Positions 1 through 7,139 of a stretch of 19,989 nt of DNA are shown piece by piece. Numbering within the stretch: the stretch's first letter is position 1; every line of letters starts with the position of its first letter. Origin of the DNA: an uncultured Methylophaga sp. (GTDB lineage Bacteria; Pseudomonadota; Gammaproteobacteria; Nitrosococcales; Methylophagaceae). The notes beneath the pieces were generated by a model. The model made no database searches. It was not told the origin of the DNA and worked only from the letters and a program-made list of their open reading frames with translations. Location: the NCBI GenBank assembly GCA_947631375.1, contig CANRLD010000010.1, positions 1-19,989 of the forward strand, in the 5' to 3' direction. The translations under genes and the position numbers were made by a program.

Positions 1-53
1 TGCAGCGGACTGCAACTCCGTGTACGCCGGTTCGATTCCGACCTCAGCCTCCA
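1..53 (+). tRNA. tRNA-Cys (GCA), 3' part only
   Basis: This is the 3' portion of a tRNA gene whose 5' half lies outside the window. The anticodon stem CGGA/TCCG encloses the loop CTGCAAC, giving anticodon GCA at 12-14 (cysteine). The T arm has the loop TTCGATT with one C-A mismatch in its stem. The acceptor 3' strand CTCAGCC is followed by discriminator T, which is characteristic of tRNA-Cys, and an encoded CCA at 51-53. A terminator follows about 34 bases later. No second copy of this 3' end was found in the window, so there is no visible attachment-site pair for the degraded accessory DNA that follows. Confidence 0.93.
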
Positions 54-86
54 AGTATACATTTCACACTGTCCCATAAAGACCCT

Positions 87-114
87 AAAAGCCCGTTTTA
101 TAACGGGCTTTTTT
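87..114 (+). terminator. Rho-independent terminator after tRNA-Cys
   Basis: A perfect stem GCCCGTT/AACGGGC (91-97 with 102-108) around the loop TTAT is flanked by A's upstream and followed by a run of six T's. It ends the tRNA-Cys transcript and separates it from the accessory patch downstream. Confidence 0.92.
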
Positions 115-131
115 GTGTCTGGCGTTTTGTA

Positions 132-571
132 ATGCTCAGGGTATCCCTTGATGTGTGCCATATTGTGGTGCCAACAGGCACCATGATTTCAGCAGAAAGC
201 CGCAAGTTTATGGAATCTCTAATGGGTAGCAGCCGCAGCGGCGAGGGTACCGACGACAATCTTTATCTTTCCGGCTTTTCGGGCGATAAAGTGACTAGGG
301 ATCGTGTAGGCAGTGGGGACGGTAGCGAAGAGCTGGTTATGTATAAACCATGCCTAAATGTCACCGTTATGACCCAGCCTGATAAATATCTGGCCTTAGC
401 CAATCATAAAGAATTGAGATCATCCGGACTCATTGCCCGGTCTGGTTGCCGTCATTGGTTGGTACCCGCCTTGAAACGCTTGATGAGGTTGGCTTGGAGT
501 GGGGGAGGCTGATACCTTTTTATCAGCAAGTCACAGGCATTTATAAATGCTGTTCAATCCTTACTATTTAG
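132..571 (+). pseudogene. DUF3987-family protein remnant, frameshifted
   Basis: I recognise this as a broken piece of a DUF3987-type protein, a family found in prophages, satellites and integrative elements. The first frame (132 to about 440) carries MISAESRKFMESLMG and then an NVTVMTQPDKY...LRSSGLIAR stretch, matching the family's usual 'QP...LR..GLLAR' core. The natural continuation is in another frame: from 440 the bases read VWLPSLVGTRLETLDEVGLE and go on to a TAG at 569-571, matching the family's 'SLVGTR' region. The uninterrupted first frame instead drifts into an unrelated tail and stops at 512. Intact members are several hundred residues long, so most of the N-terminus and some of the C-terminus are missing. 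The 132 start is only the first ATG and has no clear ribosome site. Family assignment is from memory of its motifs; its function is not well established. Confidence 0.6.
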
Positions 572-1003
572 TAAAGCTCAAGCAAATGAAACTAACGCAG
601 CTATCTGACACCTAGGGCAAGGGGTATGAAATGTCTAGGGTTGACCAATCAAATGACTGACACACTAACCTTGTTTGTGCTGACAGGGAATTAAATAGAA
701 TAAGCCCACTCTTGACGATAAGTTGACCCCGAAGGTGGGGGCGATTCACCTGGTGGCAGTGTAAGTGTCTTTTATGTAACCAACATATTCATCCCATAAC
801 TTCATGCAACGCTCTGCTAACTCAAGTGAATCATAACTGGCATCATGAGAAGCAATTTTAAATGCTGCCCGCTCTATACTTGGCTTGTTCACATGGGGAA
901 TTGAGTTAAAAGTCGTAAATCAAGCGACTGACAGTGGTAATCCATGTGACGCATTACAGAGATGCAATTGCAAAAAACTATCACACTAATTTTAGACGAG
1001 CAT
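572..1003. other. Non-coding, apparently degraded accessory DNA
   Basis: No convincing full-length gene is seen between the DUF3987 fragment and the tRNA-Asn terminator. The stretch contains one short minus-strand reading frame with protein-like composition (746-892, listed separately) and a near-repeat AATCAA(A/G)(T/C)GACTGACA at 647-662 and 918-933. The mix of scraps and stops is what a decayed integrated element looks like. No integrase or transposase was recognised. Confidence 0.5.
746..892 (-). pseudogene. Small hypothetical reading frame, possible gene fragment
   Basis: On the minus strand a 48-codon frame can begin at GTG 892 and ends with TGA at 748-746. It reads VNKPSIERAAFKIASH, then a middle part with LELAERCMKLWDEYVGYI and the end KDTYTATR. 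The composition (W, Y, C, regular charged residues) is protein-like rather than random, and the frame stays open about 13 codons upstream of the GTG to an in-frame TGA. There is no ATG at its head and no clear ribosome site. It lies beside the DUF3987 remnant, so I read it as another scrap of the same decayed element. I do not recognise the family. Confidence 0.3.
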
Positions 1004-1039
1004 AAAAAAAGGGCTTAGCTTTTTAGCTAAACCCTTTAA
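1004..1039 (-). terminator. Rho-independent terminator of tRNA-Asn
   Basis: Read on the minus strand, AAAGGGTTTAGCT pairs with AGCTAAGCCCTTT (one G-U) around a short A-rich loop and runs straight into a T tract. It lies just downstream of the tRNA-Asn 3' end. Confidence 0.9.
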
Positions 1040-1045
1040 ATTCTT

Positions 1046-1121
1046 TGGCTCCCCGAGCTGGACTCGAACCAGCGACCCAATGATTAACAGTCATTTGCTC
1101 TACCAACTGAGCTATCGGGGA
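1046..1121 (-). tRNA. tRNA-Asn (GTT)
   Basis: This is a complete 76-nt cloverleaf on the minus strand. The acceptor stem begins TCCCCGA, the D arm contains AGCTCAGTTGGTAGAGC, the anticodon loop is CTGTTAA with anticodon GTT, and the T loop is TTCGAGT. The 3' CCA is encoded at 1048-1046. The gene has its own consensus-like promoter just upstream and a strong terminator just downstream, so it can be an independent unit even though the aminotransferase gene precedes it on the same strand. Confidence 0.97.
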
Positions 1122-1135
1122 ATTGAAAGATGGGT

Positions 1136-1164
1136 ATGATAGAGACTCGGGCTGGATGGGTCAA
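1136..1164 (-). promoter_or_regulatory. Sigma-70-type promoter for tRNA-Asn
   Basis: On the minus strand, TTGACC (1164-1159) and TATCAT (1141-1136) are separated by 17 bp. The -10 lies 14 bp before the first base of tRNA-Asn. It sits in the gap between the aminotransferase stop codon and the tRNA. Confidence 0.75.
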
Positions 1165-1182
1165 GCCTCTATCACGTTATTT

Positions 1183-2370
1183 TTATTCCCCGATAAATTC
1201 CGCAATTCTTTGCAATGCGTTTTGCAGGTTTTCTTCACTGGTCGCAATTGATAAACGGATATGGTTTTTCAATCCGAAAGCGGTGCCGGGAACCACGGCG
1301 ACACCTTTTTCAACCAGCAGGGCTTCAGCAAAGTCCAGGTCGTCATTTAATTCTGGCCGATTGGCTAAAACGTCACTTATGTCCGGGAAGACATAAAAAG
1401 TACCATCGGTTGAGAGCGCTGTAATACCTTTCATTTTATTCAGTGCATCGACGACAAAATCGTGACGTTTTTTGAATTCAATCAACATGGTTTGCACACA
1501 GTTTTGATCGCCATTTAATGCTGTAACAGAAGCTGCTTGCGAAATAGATGTCGGGTTCGATGTGCTTTGTGATTGGATTTTCTTCATTGCGCCAATCAGG
1601 GGAGCCGGGCCAGCGGCGTAGCCAATACGCCAGCCGGTCATAGAGTAGGCTTTGGAGACACCATTGAGAACGATGGTTCGATCATAAAGATCAGGGCAGG
1701 CCATGACGATGTTGCAAAATGGTTCATCGGCCCAATATATATGTTCATACATGTCATCGGTGGCGATCAGAATGTCCGGATGTTTGCGTAGCACGTCACC
1801 CAGCGCTTCGAGTTCGGCTTTGGTGTAAGTCATGCCGGTAGGGTTGGAAGGACTGTTGATGACAAACAAGCGTGTTTTGTCGGTAATCGCTTGTTCGAGT
1901 TGTTGTGCTGTGATTTTGTAGCGCTGATCACGATCGCCAACGATGATGACTGGTTTGGCATCAGCGAGTAGCACCATATCAGGATAAGATACCCAATAAG
2001 GAGCAGGAATAATGACTTCGTCACCGGCTTCCAGCAGGGCTTGCGCCAGATTGAAAAAGCTTTGTTTGCCGCCACATGACACTAGAACCTGGTCGGCTTG
2101 ATAGGTGAGTCCATTATCTTGTGAAAACTTTTTGATAACAGCGTTTTTCAGTTCAGCGGTACCATCGACGGCGGTATATTTGGTTTGACCGTTATTGAGG
2201 GCATCAACAGCAGCTTGTTTAATGTGTTCTGGCGTGTCGAAATCAGGCTCGCCAGCGCCCAGACCAATAATATCTTTGCCTTCGGCTCTCAAGGCCGCGG
2301 CGCGTGCGGTAATGGCTAAAGTGGGCGAGGGTTTGATGCTTTGTACGCGCTGTGAGAGTTTGATAGTCAA
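1183..2370 (-). CDS. aspC: Aspartate aminotransferase (class I PLP aminotransferase)
   Basis: This cytosolic enzyme interconverts aspartate + 2-oxoglutarate and oxaloacetate + glutamate, with pyridoxal phosphate as cofactor. The 395-residue length is normal for the bacterial AAT subfamily. Visible active-site elements are SPSNPTG (173-179, Asn176 contacts the cofactor), TDDMY (204-208, Asp205 and Tyr208), the PLP lysine in GVSKAYSMTGWRIGY (Lys240), and IRLSIATS near the end (Arg372, substrate carboxylate). The N-terminus is set at TTG 2370 because AAGGA lies 6 bases upstream and the family's conserved protein begins here (LTIKLSQRV). The longer open frame upstream runs antisense into uvrB and is not coding. 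It is divergent from uvrB, a neighbourhood I recall from other gammaproteobacteria. It is distant from the ectoine genes, so any link through aspartate supply is only metabolic. Class I specificity cannot be settled from sequence alone; aspartate is the best guess. Confidence 0.88.
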   Translation of the reverse strand: MTIKLSQRVQSIKPSPTLAITARAAALRAEGKDIIGLGAGEPDFDTPEHIKQAAVDALNNGQTKYTAVDGTAELKNAVIKKFSQDNGLTYQADQVLVSCGGKQSFFNLAQALLEAGDEVIIPAPYWVSYPDMVLLADAKPVIIVGDRDQRYKITAQQLEQAITDKTRLFVINSPSNPTGMTYTKAELEALGDVLRKHPDILIATDDMYEHIYWADEPFCNIVMACPDLYDRTIVLNGVSKAYSMTGWRIGYAAGPAPLIGAMKKIQSQSTSNPTSISQAASVTALNGDQNCVQTMLIEFKKRHDFVVDALNKMKGITALSTDGTFYVFPDISDVLANRPELNDDLDFAEALLVEKGVAVVPGTAFGLKNHIRLSIATSEENLQNALQRIAEFIGE

Positions 2371-2443
2371 AATCTGTCCTTCGAAAAACGATAAATGATT
2401 AAAAAACCGTAATATACGATAAACACGGGTATTGCTAAAGAGT

Positions 2444-4456
2444 ATGAAAAAACAATTTGAATTAGTCAGTGAGTTTGAACCGGCGGGCGACCAACCAACT
2501 GCGATTGCGTCGCTGGTTGAGGGATTAAATAACGGTGAAATGTGGCAAACCCTGTTAGGGGTAACTGGTTCGGGGAAAACCTTCACAATTGCCAATGTTG
2601 CGCAAGCAGTCCAGAGGCCGATTATGGTTTTGGCGCCGAATAAAACGCTGGCGGCTCAACTTTATAGCGAGATGAAAGAATTTTTCCCGCATAACGCCGT
2701 GGAATATTTTGTTTCCTATTATGACTATTACCAACCTGAAGCGTATGTGCCTTCATCTGATACGTTTATTGATAAAGATGCCTCGGTGAATGAACAGATT
2801 GAGCAAATGCGTTTATCCGCGACGAAAGCGATGCTGGAGCGACGCGATGCCATCATTGTTTCCAGTGTGTCTTGTATTTACGGTCTGGGTGACAAGGATG
2901 CCTATCTGGCGATGGTGCTGCACTTGGTGCAAGGCGATGTTATTAATCAGCGGGAAATTTTACGGCGATTGGCGGAGTTGCAGTATTCGCGCAACGATAT
3001 TGAACTATCTCGGGGTACCTACCGGGTGCGGGGAGAAGTGATTGATATTTTTCCGGCGGAATCAGAGCGCGATGCTGTCAGAGTAGAACTGTTTGACGAT
3101 GAAATTGAGCAGCTCAGTTATTTTGATCCGCTTACCGGTGAGGTATTGCAGCGACTGAGTCGCGTCACTATTTATCCGAAAACACACTATGCAACGCCGC
3201 GCGACATTATTCTGGGAGCGGTGGAATCAATTAAGGAAGAGCTGAGCGAGCGACTTGCAGAATTGAACGAGCAAAACAAACTAGTCGAAGCACAGCGTCT
3301 GGAGCAACGCACACGTTTTGATCTCGAAATGTTGTTGGAGTTGGGATACTGCAACGGTATTGAAAACTACTCACGTCATTTATCGACGCGCAGCGCAGGC
3401 GAGGCGCCACCGACGTTGTTTGATTATTTACCGGAAGATGCTGTATTGGTCATCGACGAAAGCCACGTGATGATTCCGCAGATTGGCGCGATGTATAAAG
3501 GTGATCGTTCGCGCAAGGAAACCTTAGTCAACTATGGTTTCCGTTTGCCTTCCGCCCTGGATAATCGGCCATTAATGTTTGAAGAATGGGAAAAGCTGGC
3601 TCCGCAGACCATTTTTGTTTCAGCAACGCCGGGCAAATATGAAGCCGAACATGCCGGTAATGTTGTTGAACAGGTGGTGAGGCCGACAGGCTTGATTGAT
3701 CCGCAGGTCGAAATTCGCCCGGTGGGGACGCAGGTTGATGACTTGTTGTCCGAGATCACTAAGCGGACAGCGGTTAATGAAAGAGTGTTGGTTACCACGC
3801 TAACCAAACGCATGGCCGAAGATCTGACGGATTATCTGCGAGAGCACAATGTCAAAGTTCGCTATTTGCATTCCGATATTGACACGGTTGAGCGAGTGGA
3901 GATTTTGCGAGATCTGCGATTGGGTGAGTTTGACGTATTAATTGGTATCAACCTGTTGCGTGAGGGGTTGGATATTCCGGAAGTATCGCTGGTGGCGATT
4001 CTTGATGCGGATAAGGAAGGTTTCCTGCGCAGCGATCGTTCATTGATTCAGACAATAGGCCGTGCGGCACGTAACCTGAATGGTAAAGCCATTTTATATG
4101 CCGATGAAATTACTGGCTCCATGCAGCGGGCAATTGATGAAACAGACCGGCGGCGTGAAAAGCAGATTGCTCATAATCTGGCACATGGCATTACGCCAAT
4201 GGGTATTGTCAAATCAATCCGTAGCGGCATGGATGATTCCAAAAGCAAAAAAGAAGAAAAACAACACTTTGCCGAGGTTGCGGAAGAATATGCAAAATAT
4301 GCCGCATTATCCCCACAGCAGCTGGCAAAACGCATCCAGCAGATTGAAAATGCCATGCACAAACATGCCCAGAACCTCGAGTTTGAAGAAGCAGCAAGGT
4401 TACGTGATGAGCTTGAGAGTGTGCGTAAGCTTGCGCTGGGGCCGGTTGCTGTATAA
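2444..4456 (+). CDS. uvrB: Excinuclease ABC subunit B
   Basis: UvrB is the damage-verifying helicase-like subunit of nucleotide excision repair. UvrA loads it on DNA, and it then recruits UvrC for dual incision. The product is 670 residues, close to the 673 of E. coli. The Walker A motif GVTGSGKT is at 39-46, and the beta-hairpin signature YYDYYQPEAYVP at 92-103 inserts between strands at lesions. Motif II is VIDESH, SATPGKYE follows it, and motif VI is QTIGRAARN. The C-terminal UVR domain (IENAMHKHAQNLEFEEAARL) is intact and mediates UvrC/UvrA contact. I chose ATG 2444 because the product then begins MKKQFELVSEFEPAGDQP like other UvrB proteins; a TTG at 2432 is in frame but would add four atypical residues. 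The ribosome site is weak. No LexA-type CTGT-N8-ACAG box is seen upstream. Confidence 0.97.
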   Translation: MKKQFELVSEFEPAGDQPTAIASLVEGLNNGEMWQTLLGVTGSGKTFTIANVAQAVQRPIMVLAPNKTLAAQLYSEMKEFFPHNAVEYFVSYYDYYQPEAYVPSSDTFIDKDASVNEQIEQMRLSATKAMLERRDAIIVSSVSCIYGLGDKDAYLAMVLHLVQGDVINQREILRRLAELQYSRNDIELSRGTYRVRGEVIDIFPAESERDAVRVELFDDEIEQLSYFDPLTGEVLQRLSRVTIYPKTHYATPRDIILGAVESIKEELSERLAELNEQNKLVEAQRLEQRTRFDLEMLLELGYCNGIENYSRHLSTRSAGEAPPTLFDYLPEDAVLVIDESHVMIPQIGAMYKGDRSRKETLVNYGFRLPSALDNRPLMFEEWEKLAPQTIFVSATPGKYEAEHAGNVVEQVVRPTGLIDPQVEIRPVGTQVDDLLSEITKRTAVNERVLVTTLTKRMAEDLTDYLREHNVKVRYLHSDIDTVERVEILRDLRLGEFDVLIGINLLREGLDIPEVSLVAILDADKEGFLRSDRSLIQTIGRAARNLNGKAILYADEITGSMQRAIDETDRRREKQIAHNLAHGITPMGIVKSIRSGMDDSKSKKEEKQHFAEVAEEYAKYAALSPQQLAKRIQQIENAMHKHAQNLEFEEAARLRDELESVRKLALGPVAV

Positions 4457-4461
4457 GGTGC

Positions 4462-4489
4462 TTGCAAAATACGCCTGACTGCGTATAAT
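4462..4489 (+). promoter_or_regulatory. Sigma-70-type promoter for tRNA-Val (and probably thrS)
   Basis: TTGCAA (4462-4467) and a perfect TATAAT (4484-4489) are 16 bp apart. The -10 ends 16 bp before the first base of tRNA-Val. I see no good alternative promoter between tRNA-Val and thrS, so this may also drive the downstream operon by read-through. Confidence 0.8.
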
Positions 4490-4505
4490 TTCGCTGCTTT
4501 ACAGC

Positions 4506-4582
4506 AGGCACGTAGCTCAGTTGGTTAGAGCACCACCTTGACATGGTGGGGGTCGGTGGTTCGAATCCACTCGTGCCTACCA
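4506..4582 (+). tRNA. tRNA-Val (GAC)
   Basis: This is a complete 77-nt cloverleaf. The acceptor AGGCACG pairs with CGTGCCT. The D arm is AGCTCAGTTGGTTAGAGC, the anticodon stem CCACC/GGTGG has loop TTGACAT (anticodon GAC), and the T loop is TTCGAAT. Discriminator A and CCA are encoded. It closely resembles E. coli tRNA-Val(GAC), including the anticodon arm. Confidence 0.97.
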
Positions 4583-4593
4583 GTATATACATC

Positions 4594-4620
4594 AAGCACC
4601 TCATCTTGCAGGTGCTTTTT
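4594..4620 (+). terminator. Terminator-like hairpin between tRNA-Val and thrS
   Basis: AAGCACCT (4594-4601) pairs perfectly with AGGTGCTT (4610-4617) around an 8-nt loop, and the 3' arm runs into TTTTT then GGTTTTT. This is a standard intrinsic terminator for the tRNA. It lies only 44 bp before the thrS start codon with no obvious promoter in between, so partial read-through is likely. Confidence 0.78.
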
Positions 4621-4629
4621 GGTTTTTGA

Positions 4630-4646
4630 GGCCTCTCGTACTGGCC
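4630..4646 (+). promoter_or_regulatory. thrS leader hairpin mimicking the tRNA-Thr anticodon arm
   Basis: GGCC (4630-4633) pairs with GGCC (4643-4646), with an inner T-T mismatch enclosing the 7-nt loop CTCGTAC. Read as an anticodon loop this is C32 U33 C34 G35 U36 A37 C38, i.e. anticodon CGU for threonine. The hairpin ends 6 nt before the Shine-Dalgarno AAGGA (4653-4657) and 17 nt before the ATG. In E. coli, ThrRS represses its own translation by binding leader arms that mimic tRNA-Thr and competing with the ribosome. The position and loop fit that mechanism; the short stem is the weak point. Confidence 0.5.
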
Positions 4647-4663
4647 ATAACCAAGGACATAGC

Positions 4664-6589
4664 ATGATTTCGATTACCCTCCCTGATGGCAGTCAACGCC
4701 AGTTTGATCACCCTGTCTCCATTTATGATGTTGCAGCCGATATCGGTGCAGGCTTAGCGCGTTCGGCGCTGGCGGGAAAAGTTAATGGAAAACTTGTCGA
4801 TACCAATTACATCATTGAAGACGATGCTGAGCTGGCGATCATTACTGAACGTGATGATGAGGGGCTCGATATTATTCGCCATTCGACTTCACACCTATTG
4901 GCTCAAGCGGTAAAGCAGCTTTATCCTGATGCCCAGGTCACTATTGGGCCGGTGATAGATAACGGTTTTTACTATGACTTTTCCTATCCTGAAGGGTTTA
5001 CGCCGGACGATTTGGAAAAAATTGAAAAACGTATGGAAGAGCTGGTCAAACAGGATCTTGAGGTGGTTCGCGAAGAAGTCACTCGCGATGCCGCCATCCA
5101 GATTTTCCGGGAGATGGGCGAAGAATACAAAGCAAAAATTATTGAAGATATTCCAAAAGACGAAATATTGTCGGTCTATCGTCAAGGCGAATTTATGGAT
5201 TTGTGCCGCGGTCCACATGTGCCCAGCACCGGCAAGCTGAAAGCTTTTAAATTAATGAAGCTGGCTGGCGCCTACTGGCGTGGCAAATCTGAAAATGAAA
5301 TGTTGCAGCGGATTTATGGAACCGCCTGGGCTGATAAAAAAGCCCTTAAAGCCTATCTCCACCGTCTGGAAGAGGCAGAGAAGCGGGACCATCGTAAACT
5401 GGCAAAAAGTCTGGATTTGTTTCATCTGCAAGATGAAGCGGCGGGCATGATTTTTTGGCACGATAACGGCTGGCGTATTTATCGTACAGTGGAACAGTAT
5501 ATTCGTGATGTTCTGGCGCAGAACGGTTATCAGGAAGTGCGGACACCACAGGTGGTTGATCGCAGTTTATGGGAAAAGTCGGGGCACTGGGACAAATTTG
5601 GCGACATGATCTTCACAACGCACTCAGAAAGTCGTGATTATGCCGTTAAACCAATGAACTGCCCGTGTCACGTGCAAATTTTTAATCAAGGATTAAAAAG
5701 CTATCGTGATTTACCGTTACGGATGGCGGAGTTTGGTTCTTGTCACCGTAATGAGCCATCCGGAACCTTGCATGGCCTGATGCGGTTGCGTGGCTTTACT
5801 CAGGATGATGCACATATCTTCTGTACAGAAGAGCAAATCCAGGCAGAAGTAGCCGCGTTTATTGATCTGCTGTTTAATGTTTATGCGGATTTTGGCTTTA
5901 ATGAGATCATCATTAAACTATCGACACGTCCTGAAAATCGTGTTGGCAGTGATGCGGTTTGGGACAAGGCCGAGCATGCACTTGAACAAGCCTTGAATAC
6001 AAAAGGCCTAGCTTGGGAGTTGCAACCTGGAGAAGGGGCTTTTTACGGACCGAAGATCGAATTTTCATTGAGAGATTCTCTTGATCGGGTCTGGCAGTGC
6101 GGCACCATCCAGGTGGACTTTTCAATGCCGGGTCGCTTGGATGCAACTTATGTTGCTGACGATGGTTCCAGACAAGTGCCAGTGATGTTGCATCGTGCAA
6201 TTCTTGGATCGCTTGAGCGCTTTATCGGTATACTGATCGAAGAATATGCTGGCGCCTTCCCGACATGGCTTGCGCCTCGCCAGGTGATGGTGATGGGTAT
6301 TACCGATAAACAATCCGATTATGTTCAGCAAATTGCGCAACAATTGACAAATCAGGGATTTAGAGCTGACACCGACTTGAGAAATGAAAAAATTGGTTTT
6401 AAAATACGCGAGCACACATTGCGTCGCGTTCCATATCTCATAGTTGTTGGTGAGCGCGAAGCACAAGAAAATGCCGTGGCTGTACGTACTCGCAAAGGCG
6501 AAGATCTGGGCGCTATGCCGCTTGAGAGCTTTGTGTCGTTGCTTCAAGAGGACATTGCACGCCGCGGTCGAATTATTTTAGAGGATTAA
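4664..6589 (+). CDS. thrS: Threonyl-tRNA synthetase
   Basis: This class II synthetase charges tRNA-Thr in the cytosol. At 641 residues it matches the 642 of E. coli. The order is: TGS domain (1-61), editing/SAD domain with HSTSH (His73, His77) and DLCRGPH (Cys181, His185) that clears Ser-tRNA-Thr, catalytic core, and C-terminal anticodon-binding domain. Zinc ligands are Cys333 in MNCPCH, His384 in DDAHIF, and the His of VMLHRAILGS. The core reads NCPCH where E. coli has NCPGH. The ATG at 4664 has AAGGA 6 nt upstream and begins the TGS fold at once. An upstream in-frame extension would run through tRNA-Val and is rejected. It is first in the operon thrS-infC-rpmI-rplT-pheS-pheT-ihfA, its stop overlaps the infC start, and its leader carries a tRNA-Thr-like hairpin that suggests autoregulation. 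Confidence 0.98.
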   Translation: MISITLPDGSQRQFDHPVSIYDVAADIGAGLARSALAGKVNGKLVDTNYIIEDDAELAIITERDDEGLDIIRHSTSHLLAQAVKQLYPDAQVTIGPVIDNGFYYDFSYPEGFTPDDLEKIEKRMEELVKQDLEVVREEVTRDAAIQIFREMGEEYKAKIIEDIPKDEILSVYRQGEFMDLCRGPHVPSTGKLKAFKLMKLAGAYWRGKSENEMLQRIYGTAWADKKALKAYLHRLEEAEKRDHRKLAKSLDLFHLQDEAAGMIFWHDNGWRIYRTVEQYIRDVLAQNGYQEVRTPQVVDRSLWEKSGHWDKFGDMIFTTHSESRDYAVKPMNCPCHVQIFNQGLKSYRDLPLRMAEFGSCHRNEPSGTLHGLMRLRGFTQDDAHIFCTEEQIQAEVAAFIDLLFNVYADFGFNEIIIKLSTRPENRVGSDAVWDKAEHALEQALNTKGLAWELQPGEGAFYGPKIEFSLRDSLDRVWQCGTIQVDFSMPGRLDATYVADDGSRQVPVMLHRAILGSLERFIGILIEEYAGAFPTWLAPRQVMVMGITDKQSDYVQQIAQQLTNQGFRADTDLRNEKIGFKIREHTLRRVPYLIVVGEREAQENAVAVRTRKGEDLGAMPLESFVSLLQEDIARRGRIILED

Positions 6590-7112
6590 ACGTATCGCTA
6601 CAGATGAAAAAAGGCTGAATGGAGAAATTACAGCCAAAGAAGTACGGGTTACCGATGAACATGGTGAATCAGTCGGCATCATTTCGTTAGTAAAAGCACT
6701 GGAAATGGCTGAAGAAGCCGATCTGGATCTGGTGGAAATTGCCCCTCAGGCAACTCCACCGGTGTGCCGTATTATGGACTACGGCAAGTATGTGTTTGAG
6801 GCTAATAAACAAAAGGCCCTTGCTAAGAAAAAGCAAAAACAGATACAGGTAAAGGAAATAAAATTCCGGCCAGGGACGGAAGAGGGTGACTATCAGGTAA
6901 AACTACGCAACCTGACACGTTTCCTCGAAGATGGCAACAAAACCAAAATCAGTCTTCGCTTTCGCGGGCGCGAAATGGCTCATCAGGACTTGGGATTGAA
7001 GTTACTCGAACGGGTAGCTGAGGATCTAAAAGACCTGTCGGTTGTTGAGCAGCATCCAAAGAAAGAGGGTCGACAAATGATTATGGTGTTGGCGCCCAGT
7101 AATAAAAAATAA
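6585..7112 (+). CDS. infC: Translation initiation factor IF-3
   Basis: IF3 binds the 30S subunit, prevents 50S joining and discriminates against non-AUG starts. The conserved fold begins at RLNGEI and includes PPVCRIMDYGKY, a basic linker (KKKQKQIQVKEIKFRPGTEEGDYQ in part), and FRGREMAH. The first internal ATG (6705) would remove roughly 40 conserved residues, so a non-canonical start must be used, as in E. coli, where infC starts with AUU and is autoregulated by IF3. Two rare codons are possible: ATT 6585, which overlaps the thrS stop in GGATTAA (175 residues), and ATC 6594 (172 residues), which has better spacing, 9 nt from AGAGG. I list ATT by family precedent. Either way the gene is translationally coupled to thrS, and IF3 should repress its own start. 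Confidence 0.95.
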   Translation: MKRIATDEKRLNGEITAKEVRVTDEHGESVGIISLVKALEMAEEADLDLVEIAPQATPPVCRIMDYGKYVFEANKQKALAKKKQKQIQVKEIKFRPGTEEGDYQVKLRNLTRFLEDGNKTKISLRFRGREMAHQDLGLKLLERVAEDLKDLSVVEQHPKKEGRQMIMVLAPSNKK

Positions 7113-7139
7113 CTATTAATTAACAATGCGGAGTTCGAA

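Noticed and set aside
54..1003. Second att copy of the tRNA-Cys 3' end
   Set aside because: No repeat of the tRNA-Cys T arm or acceptor end was found in this window.
2371..2443. LexA box controlling uvrB
   Set aside because: No CTGT-N8-ACAG-like sequence is present in the short divergent spacer.
2371..2595. N-terminal extension of the aspartate aminotransferase frame to 470 residues
   Set aside because: It runs antisense through the start of uvrB, its sequence is unlike the family, and a TTG with a good ribosome site begins the conserved protein at 2370.
4538..4663. Extended thrS frame beginning inside tRNA-Val
   Set aside because: It translates the tRNA and terminator; the TGS domain starts at ATG 4664 behind a clear Shine-Dalgarno.
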